A DNA stretch of 35,840 bases, taken from NCBI RefSeq assembly GCF_000341185.1, contig NZ_ANBH01000004.1, forward strand, positions 21,473-57,312. The letters are read 5' to 3'. This DNA comes from Nocardiopsis chromatogenes YIM 90109 (GTDB lineage Bacteria; Actinomycetota; Actinomycetes; Streptosporangiales; Streptosporangiaceae). Within the stretch, counting starts at the first letter, position 1, and each line of letters begins with the position of its first letter. This document shows, piece by piece, positions 8,127 to 16,685 of this stretch. Below the pieces are notes generated by a model. The model was given only the letters and a program-made list of their open reading frames with translations. It had not been told where the DNA came from and ran no database searches. Position numbers and translations under genes: made by a program.

Positions 8127-9604
8127 ACGGTCACCGGGAACGACACGCGGACGATGCTGCGCAGGTCCTCCAAGGTCGCCTCGGGGGACACCAACCCCGC
8201 GCTTCGTGCCTGGACCAGCAGGTTGCCGATGGCGGTCGCCTCCACTGGACCGGCCACCACCCGGCGCCCCGTTCGACGCGCGGTCAACCGGCACAGCAGT
8301 GCATTCTGCGAACCGCCCCCGACCACGTGCACCGTCCGCACCCTCCTGCCGGACAGCTCCTCCGCCGCGTCGATCGTTCGGGCGTAGGCCGCCGCCAGCG
8401 ACTCCAGGATGCTCCGGACCACCTCGGCCCGCGACCCCGGCGGCCGGACCCCCCGTTCCCCGCACCAGTCACGGATGCGCGCGGGCATGTTCCCCGGCGG
8501 GACGAACCGCTCGTCCGCCGCGTCGAAGACGGGGACCTCCCGCTCCACCTTCGCCGCCTCGTCGAGGAGTTCCTGCAGGTCCGCGCCGTCCCCGGCCGCG
8601 CCGGGGCGCCTGTCGGCGTCGCGCCAGGTGCGGACGGACTCGCTGAGCAGCCACAGCCCCGACACGTTGCGCAGGAACCGGACCCGCCCGTCCACCCCGC
8701 CCTCGTTGGTGAAGTTGGCCGCGCGTGCCTGCGCCGTCAGGACCGGAGCGTCGAGCTCCAGCCCCACCAGCGACCACGTCCCCGAGGAGATGTAGGCCGC
8801 GTCGGGCGTCTCGAACGGCACGGCCGCCACGGCCGAGGCCGTGTCGTGCGACCCGACCGCCGTCACCTGCACCCGGTCCCGGTCGGCCCCGAGGCGCTCG
8901 GCGACCCCGGCGGTGAACGGGCCGATCCGCTCGCCCGGTCTGACCAGGTCGGCGAAGAGGCCGGGCGAATACCCCAGCCGCCTCATCAGCTCCGTGTCCC
9001 AGGTCCGGTCGGCCACCGACAGCAGCCCCGTGGTCGAGGCGTTGGTGGCCTCGGCGCGGGCCCGCCCGGTGAGCCAGTAGGCCAGAAGGTCCGGGAGGAG
9101 CAGCAGCCGGTCGGCCAGGTCCAGGAACCCGGACTCGCGCTCGGCGGCCAGCTGGAACACCGTGTTGAAGTCGAGGTGCTGCAGGCCGTTGCGGGCGAAC
9201 AGCTCGGCCCCGTCGGCCTCGGCGTGCACCAGCTCCACGCCGCGCGCCGACCGTGCGTCCCGGTAGTGGTAGGGCACCCCGAGCATGCGGCCGCCGCGCA
9301 GCAGCGCGTAGTCCACCGCCCAGGAGTCGATCCCGATACTGCACAGCCCGGGGGCCGAGCGCACGGCGGCGCCCAGCCCCTCTTCGACCGCGCCGTAGAG
9401 CGCCTGGATGTTCCAGTGCAGCCCTTCGGTGCCGTGTCCCTCCGTGAAGGGGACGGGCGTGTTGGGGAACCGTGCGACCTGCTCCATGGCCAGGCGCCCG
9501 GACTCCAGGCGGCCGACCACCACCCGCCCGCTCGTCGCCCCCAGGTCGACGGCCGCGAGGGCAGGGGGAGAGGAACCCTCGCCGCCGGTTCGCCGCTCGG
9601 TCAC
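8114..9604 (-). CDS. rhaB: Rhamnulokinase
   Basis: Phosphorylates L-rhamnulose with ATP to give L-rhamnulose 1-phosphate, the third step of cytosolic rhamnose breakdown. The 496-residue product is a FGGY-family kinase (rhamnulokinases are near 490). Visible motifs are the phosphate-1 loop VDLGATSGRV near residue 19, SIGIDSWAVDYAL near 85 (sugar and metal site), GSHDTASAVAAVP near 262, SSGTWSLVGLE near 280, and the second-domain adenosine motif HVVGGGSQNALLC near 415. The start is GTG at 9604, five bases after the stop of the aldolase gene, with GTGAGG as ribosome site at that junction. It is the last gene of the operon, followed by a terminator. Confidence 0.95.
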   Translation of the reverse strand: MTERRTGGEGSSPPALAAVDLGATSGRVVVGRLESGRLAMEQVARFPNTPVPFTEGHGTEGLHWNIQALYGAVEEGLGAAVRSAPGLCSIGIDSWAVDYALLRGGRMLGVPYHYRDARSARGVELVHAEADGAELFARNGLQHLDFNTVFQLAAERESGFLDLADRLLLLPDLLAYWLTGRARAEATNASTTGLLSVADRTWDTELMRRLGYSPGLFADLVRPGERIGPFTAGVAERLGADRDRVQVTAVGSHDTASAVAAVPFETPDAAYISSGTWSLVGLELDAPVLTAQARAANFTNEGGVDGRVRFLRNVSGLWLLSESVRTWRDADRRPGAAGDGADLQELLDEAAKVEREVPVFDAADERFVPPGNMPARIRDWCGERGVRPPGSRAEVVRSILESLAAAYARTIDAAEELSGRRVRTVHVVGGGSQNALLCRLTARRTGRRVVAGPVEATAIGNLLVQARSAGLVSPEATLEDLRSIVRVSFPVTVYEP

Positions 9605-9609
9605 CGGCC

Positions 9610-11652
9610 TCACCGCAGGAAGGCCGCCGCGACCCCGGCGTCGACCGGGACGTGCAGGCCCGTCGTGTGCGAGAAGTCGCTCGTGCACAGCGCGAAGACC
9701 GCGTTGGCCACGTGCTCGGGCAGCACCTCGCGCTTGAGGATGGTGCGCTGGGCGTAGAACGCGCCCAGGTCCTTCTCCTCGATGCCGTAGGTCTTGGCCC
9801 GCTGGGCGCCCCACCCTCCGGCGAAGATGCCCGAGCCGCGCACGACGCCGTCGGGGTTGACGCCGTTGACCCGGATGCCGTGCTCGCCGAGCTCGGCGGC
9901 GAGCAGGCGCACCTGGTGGGCCTGGTCGGCCTTGGCCGCCGAGTAGGCCACGTTGTTCGGGCCCGCGAACACCGAGTTCTTGGAGGCGATGTAGACGATG
10001 TCGCCGCCGAGGCCCTGGGCGGTGAGGATGCGCGCGGCGTTCTTGGCCACCAGGAAGGAGCCCTTGGCCATCACGTCGTGCTGCAGGTCCCAGTCCTTCT
10101 CGGTGGTCTCCAGCAGCGGCTTGGACAGCGACAGCCCGGCGTTGTTGACGACCAGGTCGACGCCGCCGAAGGCGAGGACGGCCTCGTCCAGGGCGGCCCG
10201 CACGGCGGCCTCGTCCGAGACGTCCGCGGCCACACCGACCGCGGTGTCGGGCCCGCCCAGCTCCTCGGCGGCCGCGCGGGCCTTCTCCGGGTCGAGGTCG
10301 GCGACGACGACGCAGGCGCCCTCGGCGGCCAGGCGCCCGGCGATCGCCTTGCCGATCCCGGAGGCCGCACCAGTCACGAACGCGACCCGGGCGGCCAGCG
10401 GCTTGGGCGCGGGGCGGCGCTTGAGCTTGGCCTCCTCCAGCGCCCAGTACTCGATGCGGAACTTCTCCTCCTCCCCGATCGGCCGGTAGGAGGACAGCGC
10501 CTCGGCGCCGCGCATCACGTTGATCGCGTTGAGGTAGAACTCGCCCGCCACCCGGGCCGTCTGCTTGTCGGCGCCGTAGGTGAACATGCCGACGCCGGGG
10601 ACGAGCACGACGGCCGGGTCGGCGCCGCGGATGGCCGGGGAGTCCTCGGTGGCGTAGCGCTCGTAGTAGGCGCGGTAGTCGGCCCGGTAGGCCTCGTGCA
10701 GCGCGGGCAGTGCCTCCAGGACCTGCTCGACGGGCGCGTCCGCGGGCAGGTCGACGACCAGCGGCTTGACCTTGGTGCGCAGGAAGTGGTCGGGGCAGCT
10801 GGTGCCCAGCTCGGCCAGCGCGGGCATCTTCTCCCGGGACAGGAAGTCGAGCACGGCGGCGCTGTCGTCGAAGTGCCCGACCGCCGGCCGGTCCGCAGAG
10901 GCGATGCGGCGCAGGTGCGGGGCCAGGGCCGCGGCCTTGGCGCGGCGCTCGGCCTCGGGCAGCGGCGCGCGGCCGGGACGCACGGCCCCGAACGGCTCGT
11001 CCGCGCCGTTCTCCTCGATGTACCGGGCGGCGGTCTCGATGATCCACCGGGAGTTGGCCTCGGCCTCCTCGGAGGTGTCGCCCCAGGCGGTGATGCCGTG
11101 CCCGCCCAGGACGGTGCCCACGGCCTGCGGGTTGGCCCGCTTGACCTCGGCGATGTCCAGGCCGAGCTGGAAGCCGGGGCGGCGCCAGGGCACCCACACC
11201 ACCGTGCCGCCGAAGATCTTCGCGGTCAGCTCCTCGCCGTCGGCGGCGGTGGCGACGGCGATGCCGGAATCGGGGTGCAGGTGGTCCACGTGCGCGGCGT
11301 CGACGAGCCCGTGCATGGCGGTGTCGATGGACGGGGCGGCGCCGCCCTTGCCGTGCAGGCAGTAGTCGAAGGCGGCGACCATCTCGTCCTCGCGCTCGAC
11401 GCCCGGGTAGACGTCGGCCAGGGCCCGCATGCGGTCCAGGCGCAGCACGGCCAGGCCGCCCGGCGTGAGGGTGCCCAGGTCGCCGCCGGAGCCCTTGACC
11501 CAGAGCAGTTCGACGTCCTCCCCGGTCACCGGGTCGGTCTCGGTGCCCTTGGCCGAGGTGTTGCCGCCGGCGAAGTTGGTGTTGCGGGGGTCGGAGCCCA
11601 GCGCGTTCGACCGCGCGATGAGCTCGGCGACGGTCGGGTGGAGTTCAGGCAT
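9610..11652 (-). CDS. Bifunctional rhamnulose-1-phosphate aldolase / short-chain dehydrogenase
   Basis: A two-domain fusion. Residues about 1-370 are a class II aldolase/adducin domain that splits L-rhamnulose 1-phosphate into dihydroxyacetone phosphate and L-lactaldehyde; zinc ligands are suggested by HVDHLHPD and LGGHGIT. Residues about 405-680 are a short-chain dehydrogenase (TGAASGIG cofactor loop, NNAG, and YSAAK catalytic Tyr-Lys) that should oxidise lactaldehyde to lactate. Fusing them channels the reactive aldehyde. This form (called RhaD/RhaEW in various genomes) is known in actinobacteria, Bacillus and alphaproteobacteria. I prefer the ATG at 11652 (680 residues), which has GGAGAGAACGGAAAAGCG before it; an in-frame ATG at 11676 has no visible ribosome site. 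A 76-base gap separates it from rhaI. Confidence 0.95.
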   Translation of the reverse strand: MPELHPTVAELIARSNALGSDPRNTNFAGGNTSAKGTETDPVTGEDVELLWVKGSGGDLGTLTPGGLAVLRLDRMRALADVYPGVEREDEMVAAFDYCLHGKGGAAPSIDTAMHGLVDAAHVDHLHPDSGIAVATAADGEELTAKIFGGTVVWVPWRRPGFQLGLDIAEVKRANPQAVGTVLGGHGITAWGDTSEEAEANSRWIIETAARYIEENGADEPFGAVRPGRAPLPEAERRAKAAALAPHLRRIASADRPAVGHFDDSAAVLDFLSREKMPALAELGTSCPDHFLRTKVKPLVVDLPADAPVEQVLEALPALHEAYRADYRAYYERYATEDSPAIRGADPAVVLVPGVGMFTYGADKQTARVAGEFYLNAINVMRGAEALSSYRPIGEEEKFRIEYWALEEAKLKRRPAPKPLAARVAFVTGAASGIGKAIAGRLAAEGACVVVADLDPEKARAAAEELGGPDTAVGVAADVSDEAAVRAALDEAVLAFGGVDLVVNNAGLSLSKPLLETTEKDWDLQHDVMAKGSFLVAKNAARILTAQGLGGDIVYIASKNSVFAGPNNVAYSAAKADQAHQVRLLAAELGEHGIRVNGVNPDGVVRGSGIFAGGWGAQRAKTYGIEEKDLGAFYAQRTILKREVLPEHVANAVFALCTSDFSHTTGLHVPVDAGVAAAFLR

Positions 11653-11728
11653 CGCTTTTCCGTTCTCTCCGTTCATGGTGGGCGTGGGGCGGGGCGTGCG
11701 GGGTGTGGTCCGGTGGGGGCGCGGAGGG

Positions 11729-12889
11729 TCAGGCGCCCCATCCGGCCTGGACGCCGCCGACGCGCTCGGCCTCGATGGCCTCCTGGTAGCCGGAGTCGAG
11801 GTAGGCCCGCATCGGGTCGGCCGGAAGCCCGCGGCCCACGCGCCATTCGGCGAGCATCGGGCGGACGTCGGTCTGGAAGGCGTCCATGAACACCGCGTTG
11901 GCCTCCAGCACGTCCCCGGCGACCTGGGCGGCGCGCAGCGCCCCGGTGTCGAGGAGCAGCGCCCGGGCGGTCATCTCCTGCACGTTGAGCACCGAGCGGA
12001 TCTGGCCGGGGATCTTCTTCTCCACGTTGTGGCACTGGTCGAGCATGAAGGCCACGTCCGGGCTGTTGAGCCCGCCGCCGCGCACCACCTCGACGATGAT
12101 GCGGAAAAGCTGGAAGGGGTCGGCGGCGCCGACGATGAGGTCGTCGTCGGCGTAGAAGCGCGAGTTGAAGTCGAACGAGCCGAGCTTGCCCAGCCGCAGC
12201 AGCTGCATGACGATGAACTCGATGTTGGTGCCCGGCGCGTGGTGGCCGGTGTCCAGGCACACCACCGCCTTGTCGCCCAGGGCGGCCACCTGGGCGTAGC
12301 TGGTCCCCCAGTCCGGCACGTCGGTGTGGTAGAAGGCCGGCTCGAAGAACTTGTACTCCAGCACCAGGCGCTGGTCGTCGCCGAGGCGCTCGTAGATGGT
12401 GCGCAGCGACTCGTGCAGGCGGTCCTGGCGGCCCCGCATGTCGGCCTGGCCGGGGTAGTTGGACCCTTCGGCCAGCCAGATCTTCAGGTCGCGCGACCCG
12501 GTCTCGTGCATGATGTCGATGCACGCGAAGTGGTGGTCGATCGCCTTCTTGCGGATGCGCGGGTCCTCGTGGGTGAGGGCGCCGAACTTGTAGTCGTCGT
12601 CCTGGAAGGTGTTGGAGTTGACAGTGCCCAGGCGCACCCCGTTCTCCTCGGCGTGCGCGCGCAGGGCGGCGAAGTCGCACCGGTCCCAGGGGATGTGCAG
12701 GGCGACGGCGGGTGCCAGTCCGGTGTGGCGGTGCACCTGCGCGGCGTCGGAGATCTTCTCGAAGGGGTCGCGCGGGGTCCCCGGGGTACCGAAAACCTTG
12801 AAGCGGGTGCCGGAGTTGCCGAACGCCCACGACGGCAGTTCGATCGCCTGGGCGGCGAGGTCGTCGGTGATCTGCTCGAAGGCGGTCAC
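11729..12889 (-). CDS. rhaI: L-rhamnose isomerase
   Basis: Converts L-rhamnose to L-rhamnulose using divalent metal. The 386-residue product is a xylose-isomerase-like TIM barrel of the RhaI type (Pseudomonas stutzeri and actinobacteria) rather than the E. coli RhaA type. Likely metal ligands are the Glu in VLEYKFFEP, the Asp and His in CLDTGHHAPG, and the Asp in SFDFNSR; FMLDQCHNVEKK is another conserved stretch. Start is GTG at 12889, sharing GTGA with the rhaM stop, with AAGGGA upstream, so translation is coupled to rhaM. Confidence 0.94.
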   Translation of the reverse strand: MTAFEQITDDLAAQAIELPSWAFGNSGTRFKVFGTPGTPRDPFEKISDAAQVHRHTGLAPAVALHIPWDRCDFAALRAHAEENGVRLGTVNSNTFQDDDYKFGALTHEDPRIRKKAIDHHFACIDIMHETGSRDLKIWLAEGSNYPGQADMRGRQDRLHESLRTIYERLGDDQRLVLEYKFFEPAFYHTDVPDWGTSYAQVAALGDKAVVCLDTGHHAPGTNIEFIVMQLLRLGKLGSFDFNSRFYADDDLIVGAADPFQLFRIIVEVVRGGGLNSPDVAFMLDQCHNVEKKIPGQIRSVLNVQEMTARALLLDTGALRAAQVAGDVLEANAVFMDAFQTDVRPMLAEWRVGRGLPADPMRAYLDSGYQEAIEAERVGGVQAGWGA

Positions 12890-13266
12890 TGCGGGTTCCC
12901 TTCCTCGGTGGTGTCGGCGGCCGGGGCCCCTTCGCCCAGGGCCGCCATCTGGTCCTCCAGGTGGAAGACCTCGCGCAGGCGGACGGGGCCAGCCTCGAAC
13001 GAGCCGCCCTCGGCGAAGAAGGGGCGCATGGAGGCCTGCCACCGCGCGTTGATCTCGGTGGGCTCCATCCGGGCCTGGGCGGCTTCGTAGTCGTCGGTCT
13101 CCAGGTAGCCGACGACGGTGCCGTCGTCCTGGGCGAAGAGGGAGTAGTTCGTCCATCCGGCCTCGTACAGGGCCCGGAGCATCTCCGGCCACACGGCCCG
13201 GTGCCGTTCGATGTACTCGTCGAGCCGGTCGGGCCGCACCTGCATGCGGAAGCACACGCGCTCCAC
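12886..13266 (-). CDS. rhaM: L-rhamnose mutarotase
   Basis: Interconverts the alpha and beta anomers of L-rhamnose, supplying the form used by the isomerase. The protein has 126 residues, slightly longer than the usual 104 because of an acidic C-terminal tail (APAADTTEEGNPQ). RHRAVWPEML near residue 22 contains the conserved His and the WPE motif of the RhaM/RhaU dimeric alpha-beta barrel, and MEPTEINARWQ is also typical. The start is GTG at 13266 with a strong AAGGAGGC site. A hairpin lies between it and the transporter gene upstream. Confidence 0.92.
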   Translation of the reverse strand: MERVCFRMQVRPDRLDEYIERHRAVWPEMLRALYEAGWTNYSLFAQDDGTVVGYLETDDYEAAQARMEPTEINARWQASMRPFFAEGGSFEAGPVRLREVFHLEDQMAALGEGAPAADTTEEGNPQ

Positions 13267-13299
13267 CGGTGCCTCCTTTCTCGGGTCGTGCGCGGTGTC

Positions 13300-13325
13300 G
13301 GGGGCCGGGGGCGGGCCCGGCCCCC
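13300..13325 (-). terminator. Intercistronic hairpin between transporter and rhaM
   Basis: Ten-base stem (GGGGGCCGGG with CCCGGCCCCC) and a 6-base loop, eight bases after the transporter stop codon and before the rhaM ribosome site. It may give partial termination or protect the 3' end of the transporter message, setting transporter and enzyme levels apart. Confidence 0.6.
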
Positions 13326-13332
13326 GCGGGGG

Positions 13333-14643
13333 TCAGTTCCCGGCGCCGGCCTTGGCCGGTGCGCCTGCGCCGGGGTCGAGCACCCGGCCGTAGCGCTCGA
13401 CCTCGATCTGCTCAAGGCTCTTGCCCTGCGTGCGGGGCGCCCAGACGGTGCCGATGGCCAGGGCGGCGACCAGCAGGCCGAGGATGAGCACGCCCACCCC
13501 GTGCAGGCCGACCTGTTCGAGCATCAGCGGGAACCAGAGGCTGAGGACGCCGACCATGACGCGGACGAGCATGAACATCACGCCCTGGGCCGAGGCCCGG
13601 TAGCGGGTGGCGAACAGTTCGGCGGCCCACAGTCCGTAGAAGGCCTGGGCGCCGATGCCGGCCGAGATGCCCCAGCCGATGGCGAAGAACAGCAGCGAGA
13701 ACCAGCCGGCCGGGCCGTAGATGAGGACCGCCCAGGCGGCCACGCCCAGGGCGGCGCCGATGAAGTAGAGCCAGCGGCGGGGGAAGCTGTCGCCGTGCCG
13801 CATGAAGCCCCAGAACGTCGCCGCCGACGTCAGGGTCCACACCAGGACCTGCAGGAGGTACTGGGAGGAGGCGTCGGTCAAGCCGGTCGCCTCGTAGATG
13901 CGCGGTTGGAAGATGCCCGCCTGCCCGGCCACGGTGTTCCACAGGCCGTACACGCCGACCAGGAACAGCAGCGCCGTGAGGTTCTTCTTGTTCGTGAGCA
14001 GCTGGAGGAAGCCCTTGTAGGTGCCGACCCGGTCGGGGTTGGCGTTCTTCTCCTTCCAGCGCTGCGACTCGTCCAGGCCGCGCCGCACCCACCAGGTGAC
14101 GGCGGCGACGACGAACAGGTGGGCGAAGACCAGCCGGGCGCCGAGCAGGCCGAGCGGTTCGACGAGCACGGCGAGCAGGAACCCGACGGCCGGGCCGATC
14201 GACCAGGCGAGCTGGGCCACGCCGACGTGCCCGGCGCGGCGGTCGTCCGGGGCCTCCTCGGCGATGTAGGTCCAGGCGGCCGTCACCCCGGCGCCGACCG
14301 CGATGCCGGTGAGCACGAACCCGGTGAGCAGCATGCCGAAGTTCACCGCGAACACCGCGAAGAGCGTGCCCAGCATGTACAGCAGCAGGTCGTAGGTGTA
14401 GATGAACTTGCGGCCGAACCGGTCGCACAGCGGGCCGCCGATCGCGGCGCCGATGGCCGCGCCGAAGGCGTTGGCGCTCAGGGCGCTCAGCAGGCCCACC
14501 GCCAGGCTGTCCAGGCCGAACTCGGTCTGCCACAGGCTGAGGCTGGTGGCGATCGCGATGATCGAACCGGCCTCGATGTAGTTGGACATGGCCACGGCGG
14601 TGGTGGCCTTCCATTTCGACGCTGACGTCGTCGCAGCCTTCAT
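13333..14643 (-). CDS. MFS sugar transporter, probable L-rhamnose importer
   Basis: The 436-residue protein has about 12 hydrophobic segments. GPLCDRFGRKFIYTYD near residue 72 is the MFS loop 2-3 signature (G-x3-D-R-x-G-R-K), and RYRASAQGVMF near 355 is the equivalent in the second half. It is the first gene of the rhamnose operon, so monosaccharide L-rhamnose is the inferred substrate. The start chosen is ATG at 14643, with GGAGA about 10 bases upstream. The open frame continues to 14838, but that extension crosses the promoter and operator and is not hydrophobic, so it is rejected. The C-terminus ends in a soluble Pro/Ala/Gly-rich tail. Confidence 0.9.
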   Translation of the reverse strand: MKAATTSASKWKATTAVAMSNYIEAGSIIAIATSLSLWQTEFGLDSLAVGLLSALSANAFGAAIGAAIGGPLCDRFGRKFIYTYDLLLYMLGTLFAVFAVNFGMLLTGFVLTGIAVGAGVTAAWTYIAEEAPDDRRAGHVGVAQLAWSIGPAVGFLLAVLVEPLGLLGARLVFAHLFVVAAVTWWVRRGLDESQRWKEKNANPDRVGTYKGFLQLLTNKKNLTALLFLVGVYGLWNTVAGQAGIFQPRIYEATGLTDASSQYLLQVLVWTLTSAATFWGFMRHGDSFPRRWLYFIGAALGVAAWAVLIYGPAGWFSLLFFAIGWGISAGIGAQAFYGLWAAELFATRYRASAQGVMFMLVRVMVGVLSLWFPLMLEQVGLHGVGVLILGLLVAALAIGTVWAPRTQGKSLEQIEVERYGRVLDPGAGAPAKAGAGN

Positions 14644-14774
14644 CTGCGCTGTTCTCCAAATCGTCGTCGGCGGGGACCGGGCGGCGCTCGCCTCGCTCTC
14701 CGCCGGAAGGGGGCCGCCGCCGGTGGACGCAGGGGTGCCGTACGAACGGGGCGGGCGATCACCGTGAACCCATA

Positions 14775-14829
14775 TGAAACGATTCAAAGTGACGGGCGCT
14801 ACATTTGCACGCATGACACTCGACGTCAA
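14775..14829 (-). promoter_or_regulatory. Rhamnose operon promoter and operator
   Basis: On the minus strand, TTGACG (14829-14824) is followed 17 bases later by AAATGT (14806-14801), a weak -10. The operator TGAATCGTTTCA (14786-14775) lies about 15 bases further on, a position where a bound repressor would block elongation or initiation. The operator is imperfect at one position pair relative to the copy near the lyase gene. Confidence 0.55.
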
Positions 14830-15070
14830 CCCCTTCACGTGAATTCACGAAGCGTACCGACCCCACCGCACAACGACGCTCTACACCTGCGAAAAAACGG
14901 CTCGCCACAGGCCGATGGGACACCGCCGCACCCCCGGCCGTCCGACCGCCCCGCCCTCCCGCCGCCCTACTCCTCTGCAGACGGAACGGGATCCGCCCCT
15001 GTCGCCTGCCCCCGCCCCGCACCCGGGGCGCGGAGGCCCGGTGCCACGGAAGCGCACGTCGGGGAGCACC

Positions 15071-15125
15071 TTGACACCGGCATGAGGCAAACCATATGGT
15101 TCCCGCCACATTCTGAATCGATTCA
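15071..15125 (+). promoter_or_regulatory. Lyase gene promoter and operator
   Basis: TTGACA (15071-15076) and TATGGT (15095-15100) are separated by 18 bases and form a good vegetative promoter. The perfect palindrome TGAATCGATTCA (15114-15125) starts 14 bases after the -10 element, over the likely transcription start. Its central CG and 12-base length are typical of LacI-family operators in actinobacteria. Confidence 0.72.
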
Positions 15126-15181
15126 AGTTCCACGCCTCCCCCGCCTCCCCCTTTGTCCCCCACGCCTCAGAGGAGACCGAC

Positions 15182-16618
15182 GTGGCCCCTCCCCGCACGT
15201 CCGCCCGCCGCCGCGTCCTGGCCGCGGCGGCCGCGGCCCCTGTCGCCGCCGCCCTGCTGCAGGCCCCCGCGCACGCCGCCCAGGACGCGCCCGGCCTGAC
15301 CCCCGCCGACGACACCGTCCTGGACGACCGGGCGCTCTACTTCGTCTCCTACGACGGCCTGGTCAACAACTCCTCGTACCAGCAGGACGCGATCCTCACC
15401 CACGGCCGGTACCAGTACGCGACCTGGTACACCGAGGACCGGTCACCGGTCATCGCCCGGCGCACCGCCTCCTCCGGAGGCGGCACGGGCGACTGGGAGA
15501 GCGTCGTCCTGCCCCACTCCCTGTCGGTCGACGACTCCCACAACACCATCTCCCTGGGCGTCTCCCCCGAGGACGGCCGCATCCACGTCGCCCTGGACAC
15601 CCACTCCAGCACCGTCTACTACTTCCGCTCGGAGGCCGGGCTCGCCGACGCCCCGGCCTCGGACTGGGCGGCGGACGCCTTCGGCGGGGTCCAGCGCGAC
15701 CTGGAAGGCGTGGACGTCGGCACGTTCACCTACCCCCGGTTCGTGCAGAGCCCGTCGGGGGCGCTGCAGCTCAGCTTCCGGAACGGGATCTCGGGCGACG
15801 GCACCATGGAGCTGGCCGAGTACCGCGACGGCGAGTGGGCCAGGCTCGGGCCGTGGACGTCGGCCACCGGCACCTACCGGGACCACGGCGGCACGAGCGA
15901 ACGGCGCAACCTGTACCTCCACGGCATCGACTACGACGCCGACGGCCGCCTGCACGCCTCCTTCACCTGGCGCGAGCGGTCGGGCGACATCGCCTGTGGG
16001 CCCGGCAACGTCACCAACCACGACACCGGGTACGTCTACAGCGACGACGAGGGCCGCACCTGGCACACCGACAACGGCGCCACCGCCGCGGTCACCGGCG
16101 GGGGCCGGATGCTGTCGGTGAACACGCCGGGCCACGTGGTGGACCCGCTCTCGGCCGACCACGCCCTGCTCAACCAGGAGGCGCAGGCGGTGGACTCGGA
16201 GGGGAACCCGCACGTGGTGATCAGCTACGTGCCGGGGCGGTTCACCCAGTGCGTCTCGGACTTCACCGAGGACCGGCGGGACCACGGGTACGCCTTCCAC
16301 CTGTACCGCGACGACGCCGGGGAATGGCACAAGATGGAGATCCCCGAGGCCCTGAACGCCTTCGGGCGATCCCGGCTGGTCCTGGACGGGGACGACGACG
16401 CCTACGTGGTCATGCCCGGCGGCAGGATCATGGCGGCGAGCGCCGAGAGCGGCTGGACGGACTGGACGAAGGTGCACGACGGCCTCGGCGCCTTCGGCGA
16501 GGTCCTGGTCGACGCCGACCGCGTCCGCGAGACCGGCCGGTTCTCGGTCCTCTACCAGGAGCCGAGCACGGGCACCACCCCGTCCCCGATCCACGTCGCC
16601 GACTTCCGCACCGACTGA
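15182..16618 (+). CDS. Tat-secreted BNR-type beta-propeller protein, putative polysaccharide lyase
   Basis: Predicted exported 478-residue protein. The N-terminus SARRRVLAAAAAAPVAAALL followed by APAHA is a twin-arginine signal with cleavage near residue 32. The rest resembles the BNR_4 seven-bladed beta-propeller group that includes ulvan lyases (PL24/PL25) and rhamnose-glucuronate lyases. DSHN (His120), LDTH (His141), TYPRF (Tyr184) and SFRNG (Arg200) are spaced much like the His/His/Tyr/Arg active-site set I recall for PL25. The operator match and divergent position beside rhamnose catabolism suggest it releases rhamnose-containing products from uronate polysaccharides such as ulvan or arabinogalactan caps. 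The start is GTG at 15182 with GAGGAGAC upstream. SDDEGRTWH is an Asp-box-like repeat. A non-catalytic or sialidase-like role is the alternative. Confidence 0.8.
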   Translation: MAPPRTSARRRVLAAAAAAPVAAALLQAPAHAAQDAPGLTPADDTVLDDRALYFVSYDGLVNNSSYQQDAILTHGRYQYATWYTEDRSPVIARRTASSGGGTGDWESVVLPHSLSVDDSHNTISLGVSPEDGRIHVALDTHSSTVYYFRSEAGLADAPASDWAADAFGGVQRDLEGVDVGTFTYPRFVQSPSGALQLSFRNGISGDGTMELAEYRDGEWARLGPWTSATGTYRDHGGTSERRNLYLHGIDYDADGRLHASFTWRERSGDIACGPGNVTNHDTGYVYSDDEGRTWHTDNGATAAVTGGGRMLSVNTPGHVVDPLSADHALLNQEAQAVDSEGNPHVVISYVPGRFTQCVSDFTEDRRDHGYAFHLYRDDAGEWHKMEIPEALNAFGRSRLVLDGDDDAYVVMPGGRIMAASAESGWTDWTKVHDGLGAFGEVLVDADRVRETGRFSVLYQEPSTGTTPSPIHVADFRTD

Positions 16619-16652
16619 TCCCGGCCCCAGCAGACCCGGTCGCCTCTGCCGT

Positions 16653-16681
16653 GCCGCCCCCGGCTCCGCTCCGGGGGCGGC
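16653..16681. terminator. Bidirectional terminator
   Basis: Eleven-base perfect stem (GCCGCCCCCGG with CCGGGGGCGGC) and a 7-base loop, between convergent genes. It is 34 bases after the lyase stop and 4 bases after the phzF stop, so it should end both transcripts. Confidence 0.8.
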
Positions 16682-16685
16682 GCTG

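Larger units (their letters stand above)
14644..15181. promoter_or_regulatory. Divergent control region of the rhamnose operon and the lyase gene
   Basis: This 538-base stretch between two divergent genes has no convincing ORF. It holds two LacI-type 12-mers, TGAAACGATTCA (14775-14786) near the rhamnose side and TGAATCGATTCA (15114-15125) near the lyase side, each downstream of a promoter-like pair. The arrangement points to one LacI-family repressor, not encoded in the window, that silences both units until an inducer from rhamnose metabolism appears. Confidence 0.75.

Noticed and set aside
9472-11889. 805-codon plus-strand ORF
   Set aside because: It is antisense to the rhamnose aldolase fusion and has no recognisable domain.
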